Shown: piece by piece, positions 1 through 9,196 of the stretch
Layout of the letters: the number at the start of each line of letters is the position of its first letter
How positions within the stretch are numbered: position 1 is the first letter of the stretch
Assembly: GCA_017881905.1 (NCBI GenBank)
Contig: JADGQI010000057.1
Coordinates: 1-41,003, forward strand
Direction: 5' to 3'
Source of the DNA: Chloroflexota bacterium
GTDB taxonomy: Bacteria; Chloroflexota; Limnocylindria; Limnocylindrales; CSP1-4
DNA length: 41,003 nt
Made by a program: the position numbers and the translations under genes
The notes under the pieces: generated by a model
The model's database searches: none
What the model saw: only the letters and a program-made list of their open reading frames with translations
Told to the model about the DNA's origin: nothing

Positions 1-144
1 GCCCTCCGCCGCTTCAACAAGAAGATCCAGCAGAGCGGGATCCTCGCCGAGGCTCGCCGTCGCGAGCACTACGAGAAGCCGAGCGTGAAGCGCAAGCGCA
101 AGGAAGCCAAGCGCAAGAAGGCCGCCCGCACGCAGCAGAGCTAG
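1..144 (+). CDS. rpsU: 30S ribosomal protein S21, C-terminal part
   Basis: The window opens inside this gene; the last 47 codons and the TAG stop are present. The visible protein begins [15 protein letters not shown], continues with a [17 protein letters not shown] stretch and ends in a basic tail. This is the typical S21 pattern: an arginine/lysine-rich helix followed by a highly basic C-terminus. S21 is a small-subunit ribosomal protein that binds near the anti-Shine-Dalgarno end of 16S rRNA. Its position just upstream of a GatB/YqeY-domain gene is a widespread bacterial order, which supports the call. The start codon lies outside the window. Confidence 0.93.
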   Translation, partial: ALRRFNKKIQQSGILAEARRREHYEKPSVKRKRKEAKRKKAARTQQS

Positions 145-209
145 GCCGCGGTCGCGCGTCCGCTCAGCAAGGGCAGCTCCTCCGAGCCCCGCCCGAGGTG
201 CCAGATCCG

Positions 210-692
210 GTGACCCTCAAGGAACGCCTCCAGACCGAGACGACCGCCGCGATGCGGTCGGGTGACTCGCTGCGCCGTGATGTCCTGCGGATGGCGAGCA
301 ATTCGATGTACATGGTCGAGAAGAAGCAGGGCAAGCCGCTGACCGAGGACGAGGAGCTCCAGGTCCTCAGCCGCGAGGTCAAGACCCGCCGGGAGTCGGT
401 CGAGGCCTACCGTGCCGCCGGCCGAGAGGACCTCGCCACGAAGGAGGAGGCGGAGATCGCCATCCTGTCCGAATTCCTGCCGCAGCCGTTGAGCGAGGCC
501 CAGCTGCAGGCCCTCGTGGCCGAGGGGATCTCGGCGACCGGGGCGACCTCTGCGCGGGACCTCGGCAAGGTGATGGGCTGGCTCGCCCCGCGAACGCGTG
601 GCCGGGCCGACGGGAAGCAGGTCAGCCAGCTCGTCGCGCAGGCGCTGGCCGCCGCCGACCTCGCCCGACACGACGCGGCCGGGAGCCACTGA
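210..692 (+). CDS. GatB/YqeY domain-containing protein
   Basis: About 160 residues of an all-helical protein of the YqeY family, which resembles the C-terminal tRNA-interacting domain of GatB. The family motif order is seen: TLKERLQTE at the start, an AGREDLATKEEAEIAILSEF segment in the middle (about residues 72-91) and LGKVMGWLAPRTRGRADGK near the end. The exact role of stand-alone YqeY proteins is not settled; a tRNA-related role is inferred from the GatB resemblance. I chose GTG 210 because it begins the conserved TLKERL segment and has GAGGTG about 10 nt upstream; an in-frame GTG at 198 would add four residues. It lies between rpsU and pgpH, only 6 nt before the latter, so co-transcription is likely. 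Confidence 0.88.
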   Translation: MTLKERLQTETTAAMRSGDSLRRDVLRMASNSMYMVEKKQGKPLTEDEELQVLSREVKTRRESVEAYRAAGREDLATKEEAEIAILSEFLPQPLSEAQLQALVAEGISATGATSARDLGKVMGWLAPRTRGRADGKQVSQLVAQALAAADLARHDAAGSH

Positions 693-698
693 CCGCCG

Positions 699-2915
699 AT
701 GCTCGCGCAACGCGCGGATCCGCAGGCAGCGTTCTCGAGGCGCGACCTCGGCCGGTTGTTCGTCGCGTCGGCCCTGCTTGTCCTGGCGATGACCGCCATC
801 TTCGCGCTGTCGATCGTCCCGACGCGGATCGACGTCAAGGTGGGCGACGTCGCCGCGTTCGACATCCTCGCGCCGCGCACCCTGAGCTACACGAGCGCGA
901 TCCAGACCCAGGAGGCGCGCGATGCGGCCCGCGTCGCCGTGGCGCCGCAATACGACTTCACCCCCGACAAGGCGTCGGCCGTCGCCCGGCAGCAGGGCCT
1001 GGCGTTCGATCGGATCGTGGCTCCGGTGGATACCGCGTTCGATGCCGCCGTCGCCGAGTCGGAGCGGCTGACCCTGCTCGAATCGGCCCTGCCCGGTCTG
1101 TCGGACGAGGCCCGGGCGACGCTCCTCGCGCTGCCCCTCGCGCGCTGGCCGACCATCCGCGACGAGAGCGCCAGGATCCTCGACCAGCTCGAGTCGGCCG
1201 AGCTCCGCGACGCCGACCTGGCCGACGTCCGCGCCCGCCTCTCCGGACGGATCCTCGGCGGGCTCAACGAGGCCGAGCGGAAGCTGTCGGCCGAGATCAT
1301 CGCCCCGGTCCTGATCGCCAACTCCGACTACGACCAGACCGAGACCGACCAGGCTCGCGAACGAGCGGCCGAGGCGGTGGTCCCGATCGTCGTCGCCGTC
1401 AGCCAGAACCAGGCGATCGTCCGCAAGGGCGACCCGATCACGGCCCTGTCGCTCGAGCAGATCGAGGCCTTCGGGCTCACGACCGCACGCTGGGACGTCG
1501 CGAGGCTCGCCGGCTGGGCGCTGTTCTCGGTCCTGCTGGTCGGCTTCCTCCTGACCTGGGTCTGGCGCTTCCGACCGGAGCTGTGGCATCGGTCCAACGT
1601 CCTGACCCTCGTCGGGATGCTCCTGCTCATCTCGACCTTCGCGCTCGAGGTCACCGCGGGCCGGCCGGGCCTGCCGTTCATCCTCCCGACGGCTGCCGTC
1701 GGCATCCTGGTCGCGCTCCTCCTCGACTCGGGCACGGCGATCGTCCTGATGGCGGTGATCGCGGTCATCGCCGGCGCGGTCAACGGCGGCCAGGTCGAGA
1801 TGACCGCCTACGTCCTGTTCGGAGGCGCCGCCGGGATCGTCGCCATCCGCCGCGGGGATCGGCTCAACGCGTTCGTCCAGGCCGGGATCGCGATCGCCAT
1901 CGTCGACGCGACCGTCGTGACGACCTACGGGCTCCTCGGCCAGCGGGACCAGCTCGCCGTCGTCCAGCTGTGGGGCGCATCGGCGCTGGCGGGTGGCGGT
2001 GCGGCGGTCGTGGCGGTCGGGACGTTCGCGGTGCTCGGCGGTGCCTTCGGGATCCTGACCGCGTTCCAGCTGCTCGAGCTGGCCAACCCGTCGCAGCCGC
2101 TCCTCCGTCGCCTGCTCATGGAGACGCCCGGGACGTACCACCACTCGATCATGGTCGCCAACCTCGCCGAGCGCGCCGCGGAGGCGATCGGGGCGGACCC
2201 GTTGCTGACCCGCGTCGCGGCGTTCTATCACGACGTGGGGAAGCTGGCCAACCCCATGGCGTTCATCGAGAACCAGGCCGGCGGCGACAACATCCACGAC
2301 GACCTGGACCCGGAGGCGTCCGCCCAGATCCTCAAGAGCCACGTCGCGGACGGGATCGAGATCGCCTACCGGGCGCGGTTGCCGAAGCCGCTCATCGCTT
2401 TCATCCCGCAGCACCATGGGACCGCCTTGATCAGCTTCTTCTACGCGAAGGCCCGCGAGCTGGCCGCGGCGCCCTACGGCGGCCTCGAGACGTCGGAAGG
2501 TGAGAAGGCGGCGAACGGCGTGGACCAGAGCCGGTTCCGCCACTCCGGACCGAAGCCGCAGAGCCGCGAAGCGGCGCTGATCATGCTGGCCGACGGCGTC
2601 GAGGCGTCCGTCCGGTCCCTGTCGTCCCGCGACGAGCCGGCGATCCGCGCGATGGTCTCGAGGATCATCGAGGAGCGGCTGGGCGACGGGCAGTTCGATG
2701 AGTGCGACCTGACCCTGCGGGACGTCGAGCAGATCCGCGAGGCGTTCGTCGCGCAGCTGCTCGGGATGTACCACCAGCGGATCGCCTATCCCCAGAGCAA
2801 GATCGTCGAGCTCGAGTCGCGCCGGATCGCCGCGGGTGGCGGTGGCGCCGGTGGACCGATCGGTGGCGCCGGCGCGTCCGGGGGCTCCGGTGGAGGTGGG
2901 GACGACGCCGGCTGA
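699..2915 (+). CDS. pgpH: PgpH-type membrane HD-domain phosphodiesterase
   Basis: 738-residue membrane protein with the 7TMR-HDED / 7TM / HD architecture known from PgpH (YqfF), which hydrolyses the second messenger c-di-AMP. In order: a first membrane helix at about 19-39, an extracytoplasmic region to about 265, a block of hydrophobic helices from about 268 to 455, and a cytoplasmic HD domain from about 478. HD motif residues are visible as YHHS near 480, YHDVGK at 510-515 and QHHGT near 571. The C-terminus is a glycine-rich tail (about 710-738) of low complexity. ATG 699 lies 6 nt after the YqeY stop. The next gene, ybeY, begins inside its 3' end, so translation of the two is probably coupled. 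No diadenylate cyclase gene is in the window, so the partner synthase is elsewhere. Confidence 0.93.
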   Translation: MLAQRADPQAAFSRRDLGRLFVASALLVLAMTAIFALSIVPTRIDVKVGDVAAFDILAPRTLSYTSAIQTQEARDAARVAVAPQYDFTPDKASAVARQQGLAFDRIVAPVDTAFDAAVAESERLTLLESALPGLSDEARATLLALPLARWPTIRDESARILDQLESAELRDADLADVRARLSGRILGGLNEAERKLSAEIIAPVLIANSDYDQTETDQARERAAEAVVPIVVAVSQNQAIVRKGDPITALSLEQIEAFGLTTARWDVARLAGWALFSVLLVGFLLTWVWRFRPELWHRSNVLTLVGMLLLISTFALEVTAGRPGLPFILPTAAVGILVALLLDSGTAIVLMAVIAVIAGAVNGGQVEMTAYVLFGGAAGIVAIRRGDRLNAFVQAGIAIAIVDATVVTTYGLLGQRDQLAVVQLWGASALAGGGAAVVAVGTFAVLGGAFGILTAFQLLELANPSQPLLRRLLMETPGTYHHSIMVANLAERAAEAIGADPLLTRVAAFYHDVGKLANPMAFIENQAGGDNIHDDLDPEASAQILKSHVADGIEIAYRARLPKPLIAFIPQHHGTALISFFYAKARELAAAPYGGLETSEGEKAANGVDQSRFRHSGPKPQSREAALIMLADGVEASVRSLSSRDEPAIRAMVSRIIEERLGDGQFDECDLTLRDVEQIREAFVAQLLGMYHQRIAYPQSKIVELESRRIAAGGGGAGGPIGGAGASGGSGGGGDDAG

Positions 2916-3543
2916 GGCCGGTACCGGAACGCGGGTCGCCTCGCGAGCGGTCTACCGGCCGCCGTGGCGGATCGACGTCACGGTCCGGCCGGGCGCACAT
3001 CGCGTGGTCCCCATCGCCGAGCTGGCGCGGACCGCGGCGACCGCGCTGGACGCGGCCGGGGCGCCGCGACCGGCGTCGATCGGGCTGATCCTGTCCGACG
3101 ACCGGGAGCTGGCCGGGCTCAACGAGACCTACATGGGCGCCTCCGGCCCGACCGATGTCCTGTCGTTCCCGCTCCTGCCGCCGACGGCATTTCCTGCCCA
3201 TCCCCGGGAGACCGCGCCTGGCGGTCCGTCGTCCGCGCCGGCCACGCCCGCGCCGGCCACGCCCGCGCCGGCCACGTTCGCGCCGGCCACGTTCGCGCTC
3301 CCGCCCCGTGCCCGCCTCCACCTCGGCGACATCGTCGTGTCGGTCGAGCGAGCCATCGAGCAGGCCGAGGCGGGCCGCGGTGGCTGGAGCGGCGACCTCC
3401 GCTGGGCGGCCGCCGACGAGCTGCGCTTGCTGGTGACCCACGGCGCCTTCCACGTCTGTGGGTGGGACCACGCCGAGCCGATCGAGCGGGCCGCCATGCG
3501 AGCCCTCGAGGCCCGGGTGCTCGGCGTCGACGTCCCGCGATGA
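2890..3543 (+). CDS. ybeY: Endoribonuclease / rRNA maturation factor YbeY
   Basis: YbeY is a zinc-dependent single-strand endoribonuclease needed for 16S rRNA 3'-end maturation and ribosome quality control. The zinc motif HGAFHVCGWDH (H-x3-H-x5-H) lies about 34 residues from the C-terminus, and the upstream segments GLNETYMGASGPTDVLSFPL and LHLGDIVVSVERA fit the family. At about 217 residues it is longer than usual YbeY proteins because of an Ala-Pro-Thr-rich insert between these two segments, encoded by four 15-bp tandem repeats at 3235-3294. The frame is open from 2836; GTG 2890 or 2896 is the most reasonable start, giving a short overlap with pgpH. Start choice is uncertain. Confidence 0.93.
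   Translation: MEVGTTPAEAGTGTRVASRAVYRPPWRIDVTVRPGAHRVVPIAELARTAATALDAAGAPRPASIGLILSDDRELAGLNETYMGASGPTDVLSFPLLPPTAFPAHPRETAPGGPSSAPATPAPATPAPATFAPATFALPPRARLHLGDIVVSVERAIEQAEAGRGGWSGDLRWAAADELRLLVTHGAFHVCGWDHAEPIERAAMRALEARVLGVDVPR
3235..3294 (+). repeat. Four tandem 15-bp repeats inside ybeY
   Basis: The unit is GCGCCGGCCACGCCC (two copies, 3235-3264) followed by GCGCCGGCCACGTTC (two copies, 3265-3294). It encodes a repeated A-P-A-T-P/F pentapeptide. The repeat is in frame (15 bp), so copy-number changes would not break the gene. It sits in a loop region between the VLSFPL and HLGDIVV segments, away from the zinc motif. Confidence 0.95.
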
Positions 3544-3648
3544 CCGCTCGCCTCCAGGTCACCCGCGGCTGATACCATCCACGCGGGCCCTCCCGGACGG
3601 GATCGGGCCTCATTCGGCGTGCTGGGCACCGGGAGGGATGGACCGAGG

Positions 3649-4338
3649 GTGAGGATCGTCGTCGGCCTGGGGAACCCGGGCGACCGCTACGCGAAGACCC
3701 GCCATAACGTCGGCTGGATGGTCCTCGATCGGCTGGCCGACCGCGCCGGCTGGGACGGCAAGGGCCGCGAGCGCGACGCGTCGCGGATCGTCCAGGGTCG
3801 CTTCCGCTCGCTCGACCTGACGCTGGTCAAGCCGCTCACGTTCATGAACGAGTCTGGCCTGGCGGTGCGCAAGGTCCTCGCCCGCGAGCACGCACCCCTG
3901 GTCGACCTGCTCGTAGTGGCTGACGACTTCGCGCTGCCGTTCGGCAAGCTGCGATTCCGCGAGGGCGGTGGTCCCGGCGGCCACAACGGCCTCGGCTCGA
4001 TCATCGACGAGCTCGGGACCGAGAAGTTCAGCCGCCTCCGGGTCGGCATCGGCGAGCCGGACCGGAATGCGATCGACCACGTCCTCAGCGTGTTCAAGCC
4101 GGACGAACGCCCTCGCCTCGACGAGCTCCTCGACAAGTCCGCCGACGCGGTCGAGGCATGGGCCAGGGACGGGACGAACAAGGCCGCCAACCAGTTCAAC
4201 AGCTTCCAGCTCCGACCGGCCGACGCCGACATGGTCGCCCCGCCCGGCGAGGTCGATGGACCGCCCGGCGCGGACGGCATCCGCCGCACGAAGACCGGCT
4301 GGCGCAAGCCCCGCCCGGTCGAGGACGACGATCGATGA
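3649..4338 (+). CDS. pth: Peptidyl-tRNA hydrolase
   Basis: Pth releases tRNA from peptidyl-tRNAs that drop off the ribosome. All hallmark segments are present: VVGLGNPGDRYAKTRHNVGW near the start (with the Asn and the catalytic His of the family), KPLTFMNESG in the middle, and the catalytic Asp in VVADDFALPFGKLR followed by GGPGGHNGLGS. About 229 residues, a little longer than the usual 190-200 because of a polar C-terminal tail ending in RKPRPVEDDDR. I chose GTG 3649, which begins VRIVVGLG and has GGGAGG upstream; GTG 3619 would add ten unconserved residues. It sits between ybeY and mfd, close to a common bacterial pth-mfd order. A possible -10 (TACCAT, 3573-3578) lies upstream. Confidence 0.95.
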   Translation: MRIVVGLGNPGDRYAKTRHNVGWMVLDRLADRAGWDGKGRERDASRIVQGRFRSLDLTLVKPLTFMNESGLAVRKVLAREHAPLVDLLVVADDFALPFGKLRFREGGGPGGHNGLGSIIDELGTEKFSRLRVGIGEPDRNAIDHVLSVFKPDERPRLDELLDKSADAVEAWARDGTNKAANQFNSFQLRPADADMVAPPGEVDGPPGADGIRRTKTGWRKPRPVEDDDR

Positions 4339-4351
4339 CCGGTGACGACCG

Positions 4352-7300
4352 ATGACGACCCCACCGCTGCGCGGCAAGCGTGGTGCCGAGCGCCGGCTCG
4401 GGGAGAAGACGATCGACGAGTTCGTCGGGCGCCACCTCGCCCGGACGGAGACCGCCGTCGACTTCGATGTCGCCGAGGTGGACCACGAGGTCGACGATAC
4501 CGACCGGGTCGAGCAGGCCGAGCACGAGGCACGGGCCCAGGCCGCGGCGGCCGGGGCACTCGGTCCGAAGGCCGGTCGACGACTCCCGGACCTGGCGGCC
4601 CTGCCGCCGCTCCTGTCGACCAGCGGTTCGTTCGGCGCGCTTCGCGAGCGTCTCGGATCGGCGGACGCCTCCCTTTCGAAGCACGGCCGGCACGCCGGGT
4701 TGACGTCCGTCCCGCACGGGGCGAAGAGCTTCCTGGCGGCGACGCTCGCCCTCGACGCGGGCGGCGAACGCCTGGTCTGGGTCGCCCGGGATGCCGAGAT
4801 CGGCGACCGCGTCGCGGAGGAGCTCGGCGCGTGGCTCGGCGACCCAGACGCGGTGGTGGTCCTCGAGCCGCGGACCGCGCTGGCCTACGAGCGGAGCGAG
4901 CTCGTCGCGGATGAGACGGCGGCCCGTGTCGCGGCGCTCGCGGCGTGGCGAAGCGGACGCGCCCGGATCCTGGTCGCCAGCGTCCAGGCGCTCCTCCAGC
5001 GGACGCTCGACCCGGCGGACCTCCCGACGACGCCCCGCACGATCGCCCCGGGCGCGCGGATCGGGCTCGAGGCGCTGCTCCATGAGTTGCTCCAGCTCGG
5101 TTACCAGCCGACCCTGGAGGTGGCCGGTCGAGGCGAGTTCGCCCACCGCGGCGGGATCGTCGACGTCTTCCCGCCGGGTGGCTCGCTGCCGGTCCGGATC
5201 GACTTCTTCGGCGACGAGGTCGACTCGCTCCGGCGGTTCGATCCGACCGACCAGCGGACGGTCGGTCCGGCCGACGAGGCGATCCTCCTACCGGCCAGCG
5301 AGTTCCTCCTGTCGCGCGCCGGCGTCGCCGCGATCCGCGACCGCCTCGGCCGCGTCGCCGATCGGCTTCCCGAGCGCCTCACCGCCGACCTCGCCCGGTT
5401 CGAAGGCCACCAGGCCGACCGAGCGGCGAGCACCGCACCGACCGCCACGCAAGGGGCGACCAGGGCACTCGACGCCGGCGACGCGGCCGAGGTCTGGGCG
5501 GGCGTCGTGTGCCCGGCCACCGGGTTGGACCATATCCCGCCGGGAACGCTCCTCGTCCTCGACGAGCCGGGCGACCTGGCCGAGGCCGGGGCGTTCCTGT
5601 GGCGTCAGTCCGAGGAGCGCTTCGCGGACCTGGTGGCCTCGGGCGACCTTCCGAAGACCTGGCCGGCCACGTACCTGCCGGCGCGCGACTGGAAGACGCG
5701 GTTGCTCGCGGCCCGCACGCTTGAGCTGACCTGGGAGTCGGACGCCGGGGAGGCCCTGGCGGGCGGCGGGCTGAGCTCGGGCGACCTCTTCGGCTGGCGC
5801 GAGCCGAGCGTGCCGGGACTCCGTTCCGGCAGGCTCGCCGAGGCCGTCGAGTCGTGGGCCTCCGAGGGGTACCGGATCGTCCTCGCGTCGGACCAGGCGG
5901 CCCGCCTGTCAGAACTCCTGGGGGAGGCCGGTCGGCCCGTCGCCGCGGTGAACCGGGTGGATGCTCCGCCCCCGGCCGGCGCGATCGCGCTCATCGAGCG
6001 CAGCCTCAACGGCGGGTTCATCGGCGGTCCGGACGGCCTGGCGTTCGTCACCGACCGCGAGCTGTTCGGCACGGTCCGCGTCCGCCGCCCGAAGGCGATG
6101 CGCCGCGTCGTGCCACGCGACATCCTCGAGCGCCTGACGCCCGGCGACCTCGTCGTCCACATCGATCACGGCGTCGCCCGCTACGAGCAGATGCTTCGTC
6201 GCGGCGGGGCGGGGGAGGAGCGCGACTATCTCGAGCTGAGCTTCGCCGGGGGCGACCGGATCTACGTCCCCGTCGAGCAGATCCAGCGGGTCAGTCGCTA
6301 CTCCGGCGGGGAGCGCCCGCAGTTGAGCCGGCTCGGTGGGACCGACTGGATTCGGACCAAGCAGCGGGTCAAGCGCGCCGTCGACGACCTGGCCGAGGAG
6401 CTCCTCGCGCTGTACGCCGCGCGAACGTCGGCCCGGGGTCACGCGTTCGCCGGCGACACGCCCTGGCAGGGGGAGATGGAGGCGAGCTTCCCGTACGAGG
6501 AGACGGTCGACCAGCTCCGGGCGGTCGTCGAGACGAAGGCGGACATGGAGGCCGGCCGGCCGATGGACCGGCTGGTGGTCGGGGACGTCGGCTACGGCAA
6601 GACCGAGGTCGCGATCCGAGCGGCGTTCAAGGCGATCCAGGACGGCAAGCAGGTCGCCGTGCTCGTCCCGACGACGGTCCTCGCGGCCCAGCACTTCCAG
6701 ACGTTCGAAGGGCGCTTCGCGGCCTTCCCGATGACGGTGCGGCTGCTGTCGCGGTTCGTCTCCGAGCGCGACCAGGCCGTGACCATCGACGGGCTGACCT
6801 CGGGTTCGGTCGACCTGGTCATCGGGACGCATCGGCTGCTGTCGAAGGACGTCCGCTTCCGTGATCTGGGCCTGGTCGTCGTCGACGAAGAGCAGCGCTT
6901 CGGGGTCGCCGCCAAGGAACGACTGAAGCGGCTGCGCAACGAGGTCGACGTGCTCACGCTGTCGGCCACGCCGATCCCGCGGACGCTCAACCTGGCCCTG
7001 GCCGGGATCCGCGACATGAGCGTGATCGAGACGCCGCCAGAGGACCGCCTCCCGATCCAGACCCGGGTCGCCGAGGCGTCGGCAGGCCTCGTCCGTGACG
7101 CCATCCTGCGCGAGCTCGACCGGGGCGGCCAGGTCTTCTACGTCCACAACCGGGTCGAGACGATCGAAGCCCAGGCCGAGCAGCTTCGGCGCATGCTGCC
7201 CGGTGCCCGCTTCGTGGTCGGCCACGGGCAGATGCCCGAGGGCGTCCTCGAGAAGGTGATGCTCACGTTCGCCGACGGCGCCGCGGACGTTCTCGTCTGC

Positions 7301-8191
7301 ACGACGATCATCGAGTCGGGCCTGGACATCCCGAACGCCAACACGATCGTCATCGATCGTGCCGACACGCTCGGGCTAGCTCAGCTCTACCAGCTTCGCG
7401 GGCGGGTCGGCCGGTCGTCACGGCGCGCCTACGCCTACTTGCTCTACCGCCGGCGCGAGCGGTTGAGCGACGAGGCGCGCAAGCGGCTCCAGGCGATCTT
7501 CAACGCGTCGGAGCTGGGCGCCGGGTTCCAGATCGCGCTGTCGGACCTCGAGATCCGCGGTGCCGGGAACATCCTGGGTGGGGAGCAGTCCGGCCACATG
7601 GCGGCGGTCGGGTTCGACCTCTACTCGAGACTGCTCGCCGACGCCGTCGAGGAGAGCAAGGCGCGCCACGACGGTCGCGAACCGGTCCTCGACAAGCCGG
7701 GCGCGGTGCTCGACCTTCCCGTCGATGCCCATCTGCCCGACGACTACGTCCCCGACGAGGCCCAGAAGCTCGAGCTCTACCGCCGCCTGGCCCGCGCCCG
7801 GTCCGCCGGGGACATCGCCGCGTTCCGACAGGAGGTGGCCGACCGGTTCGGCCCGATGCCGGTGCCGGTCGCCCGCCTCGTCGAGGTAGCCGAGCTCCGG
7901 CTGGCGGCCGAGTCGGCCGGGGTCTCGTCGATCTCGCGCGAGGACGGCCAGCTCGTCGTCAGGTTCGGGGCCGGGCTGTCACGCGGGACCGCGATGCAGC
8001 TGCTCAACCCGCTGGGTGGCGGTCCGCGAGCTGCCGCGCTGGGCCTGCCCGGCATCCGCCCCGGCGACATGACCTTCGCCAGCAACCAGGTCCGGATCCG
8101 GATGCCGCGGGATCCGGCCAAGGGCTGGCTGCTGACTCAGGCGGTCGTCGCCCGGCTGACCGCGGCCCCGGCGTCGATTGACACCCCGTGA
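4352..8191 (+). CDS. mfd: Transcription-repair coupling factor Mfd
   Basis: 1279-residue SF2 translocase that removes stalled RNA polymerase at DNA lesions and recruits UvrA. In order: a poorly conserved, charged N-terminal extension (about 1-100), a UvrB-like module (about 110-480), the RNA-polymerase interaction domain (DLVVHIDHGVARYEQ, about 599-675), and two helicase lobes with Walker A GDVGYGKTE near 743, Walker B DEEQ near 846 and the SATPIPRTL motif III. RGRVGRSSRRAYAYLLYR (motif VI) and the TRG-type ELGAGFQIALSDLEIRGAGNILG follow, then the C-terminal autoinhibitory domain. It is longer than the roughly 1150 residues of well-known homologues, mostly from the N-terminal extension. ATG 4352 lies 13 nt after pth. 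Confidence 0.96.
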   Translation: MTTPPLRGKRGAERRLGEKTIDEFVGRHLARTETAVDFDVAEVDHEVDDTDRVEQAEHEARAQAAAAGALGPKAGRRLPDLAALPPLLSTSGSFGALRERLGSADASLSKHGRHAGLTSVPHGAKSFLAATLALDAGGERLVWVARDAEIGDRVAEELGAWLGDPDAVVVLEPRTALAYERSELVADETAARVAALAAWRSGRARILVASVQALLQRTLDPADLPTTPRTIAPGARIGLEALLHELLQLGYQPTLEVAGRGEFAHRGGIVDVFPPGGSLPVRIDFFGDEVDSLRRFDPTDQRTVGPADEAILLPASEFLLSRAGVAAIRDRLGRVADRLPERLTADLARFEGHQADRAASTAPTATQGATRALDAGDAAEVWAGVVCPATGLDHIPPGTLLVLDEPGDLAEAGAFLWRQSEERFADLVASGDLPKTWPATYLPARDWKTRLLAARTLELTWESDAGEALAGGGLSSGDLFGWREPSVPGLRSGRLAEAVESWASEGYRIVLASDQAARLSELLGEAGRPVAAVNRVDAPPPAGAIALIERSLNGGFIGGPDGLAFVTDRELFGTVRVRRPKAMRRVVPRDILERLTPGDLVVHIDHGVARYEQMLRRGGAGEERDYLELSFAGGDRIYVPVEQIQRVSRYSGGERPQLSRLGGTDWIRTKQRVKRAVDDLAEELLALYAARTSARGHAFAGDTPWQGEMEASFPYEETVDQLRAVVETKADMEAGRPMDRLVVGDVGYGKTEVAIRAAFKAIQDGKQVAVLVPTTVLAAQHFQTFEGRFAAFPMTVRLLSRFVSERDQAVTIDGLTSGSVDLVIGTHRLLSKDVRFRDLGLVVVDEEQRFGVAAKERLKRLRNEVDVLTLSATPIPRTLNLALAGIRDMSVIETPPEDRLPIQTRVAEASAGLVRDAILRELDRGGQVFYVHNRVETIEAQAEQLRRMLPGARFVVGHGQMPEGVLEKVMLTFADGAADVLVCTTIIESGLDIPNANTIVIDRADTLGLAQLYQLRGRVGRSSRRAYAYLLYRRRERLSDEARKRLQAIFNASELGAGFQIALSDLEIRGAGNILGGEQSGHMAAVGFDLYSRLLADAVEESKARHDGREPVLDKPGAVLDLPVDAHLPDDYVPDEAQKLELYRRLARARSAGDIAAFRQEVADRFGPMPVPVARLVEVAELRLAAESAGVSSISREDGQLVVRFGAGLSRGTAMQLLNPLGGGPRAAALGLPGIRPGDMTFASNQVRIRMPRDPAKGWLLTQAVVARLTAAPASIDTP

Positions 8192-8248
8192 TGCAGACGG
8201 CACCGTTGGACGAGACACTCGAGCCGCGTTGACAGCAGGGAGGGACAC

Positions 8249-9190
8249 GTGACCCCGTGGTTCGGACTGCACCTGCCGAGCTATTCGTTCCCCGGGACTC
8301 CCCCGGAGCGGCTGTTCGAGCGGGTCGTCGCCCTGGCGACGGCCGCGGAGGCCGCCGGGTTCGGGCTGGTCACGGTGATGGACCACTTCTACCAGATCCG
8401 CGGAGTCGGTCCGGAGACCGAGCCCATGCTCGAGGCGTACTCGACCCTCGCCGCGCTCAGCCAGCGGACGACCACGGTCCGGCTGGGGACGCTCGTCACG
8501 GGCGTGACCTACCGCAACCCGGCGATCCTGGCCAAGACGGTGACGACACTCGATTCCCTGTCGGGTGGTCGGGCGATGCTCGGCATCGGCGCGGCCTGGA
8601 ACGAGGACGAGCATCGCGGGTACGGCGTCGAGTTCCCGCCGGTCAGGGAGCGGATGGATCGCCTCGACGAGGCCCTGACGATCTGCCGCGCGATGTTCAC
8701 CGAGGATCGCCCGAGCTTCACGGGCAACCTCTACCGGATCGAGGGGGCGCTCAACGCGCCGCGACCGATCCAGCCCGGTGGTCCGCGGATCCTGGTCGGT
8801 GGCGGCGGTGAGCAGCGGACGCTCAAGATCGCGGCGAAGCATGCCGACATGACCCACTGGTTCCCGCTCGGACTGGAGGCGCTCAAGCACAAGGACGAGG
8901 TCCTCGTCCGCCATTGCGATGCGATCGGCCGCGACCCCGCCACCATCGAGCGGACGATGGCCACGCCGGTCCTCCTGGCGGTCGACGACGCCAGTGGCGC
9001 CGAGCTGCTCGCGCGCCTGCCGCCCGAGCGGCGGGCCGCCGTCGCGACCCGACCCGAGCAGGCCGCCGAAGCCCTCCGTCCCTACCTCGATGCCGGCTTC
9101 ACGGGCTTCACGTTCAACAACCCGATCCTGTCGACGCCCGAGGTGATCGGCTTCGCCGGTGAGGTCCTCCGGCTGATCCAGGCAGCCTGA
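8249..9190 (+). CDS. LLM-class (luciferase-fold) F420-type oxidoreductase 1
   Basis: 313-residue bacterial-luciferase-fold oxidoreductase. Typical segments are WFGLHLPSYSFPGT at the start, AEAAGFGLVTVMDHFYQ, LGTLVTGVTYRNPAILAKT, LSGGRAMLGIGAAWNEDEH and GGPRILVGGGGEQRTLKIAA. These patterns belong to the F420-dependent branch of the family rather than to FMN luciferases, but cofactor choice cannot be proved from the sequence and the substrate is unknown. GTG 8249 has a good GGGAGG ribosome-binding site. A second member of the same superfamily follows 6 nt downstream, so the two are probably co-expressed. Confidence 0.88.
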   Translation: MTPWFGLHLPSYSFPGTPPERLFERVVALATAAEAAGFGLVTVMDHFYQIRGVGPETEPMLEAYSTLAALSQRTTTVRLGTLVTGVTYRNPAILAKTVTTLDSLSGGRAMLGIGAAWNEDEHRGYGVEFPPVRERMDRLDEALTICRAMFTEDRPSFTGNLYRIEGALNAPRPIQPGGPRILVGGGGEQRTLKIAAKHADMTHWFPLGLEALKHKDEVLVRHCDAIGRDPATIERTMATPVLLAVDDASGAELLARLPPERRAAVATRPEQAAEALRPYLDAGFTGFTFNNPILSTPEVIGFAGEVLRLIQAA

Positions 9191-9196
9191 TCGGAC

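Noticed and set aside
141-2774. An 877-codon open frame on the minus strand
   Set aside because: It lies opposite yqeY and pgpH, which have clear family motifs. Its translation is low-complexity Arg/Asp/Gly-rich, as expected for the antisense of a GC-rich gene.
8229-8236. TTGACAG as a -35 box before the first LLM gene
   Set aside because: It is only about 18 nt from the GTG start and has no -10 behind it; the space is filled by the GGGAGG ribosome-binding site.
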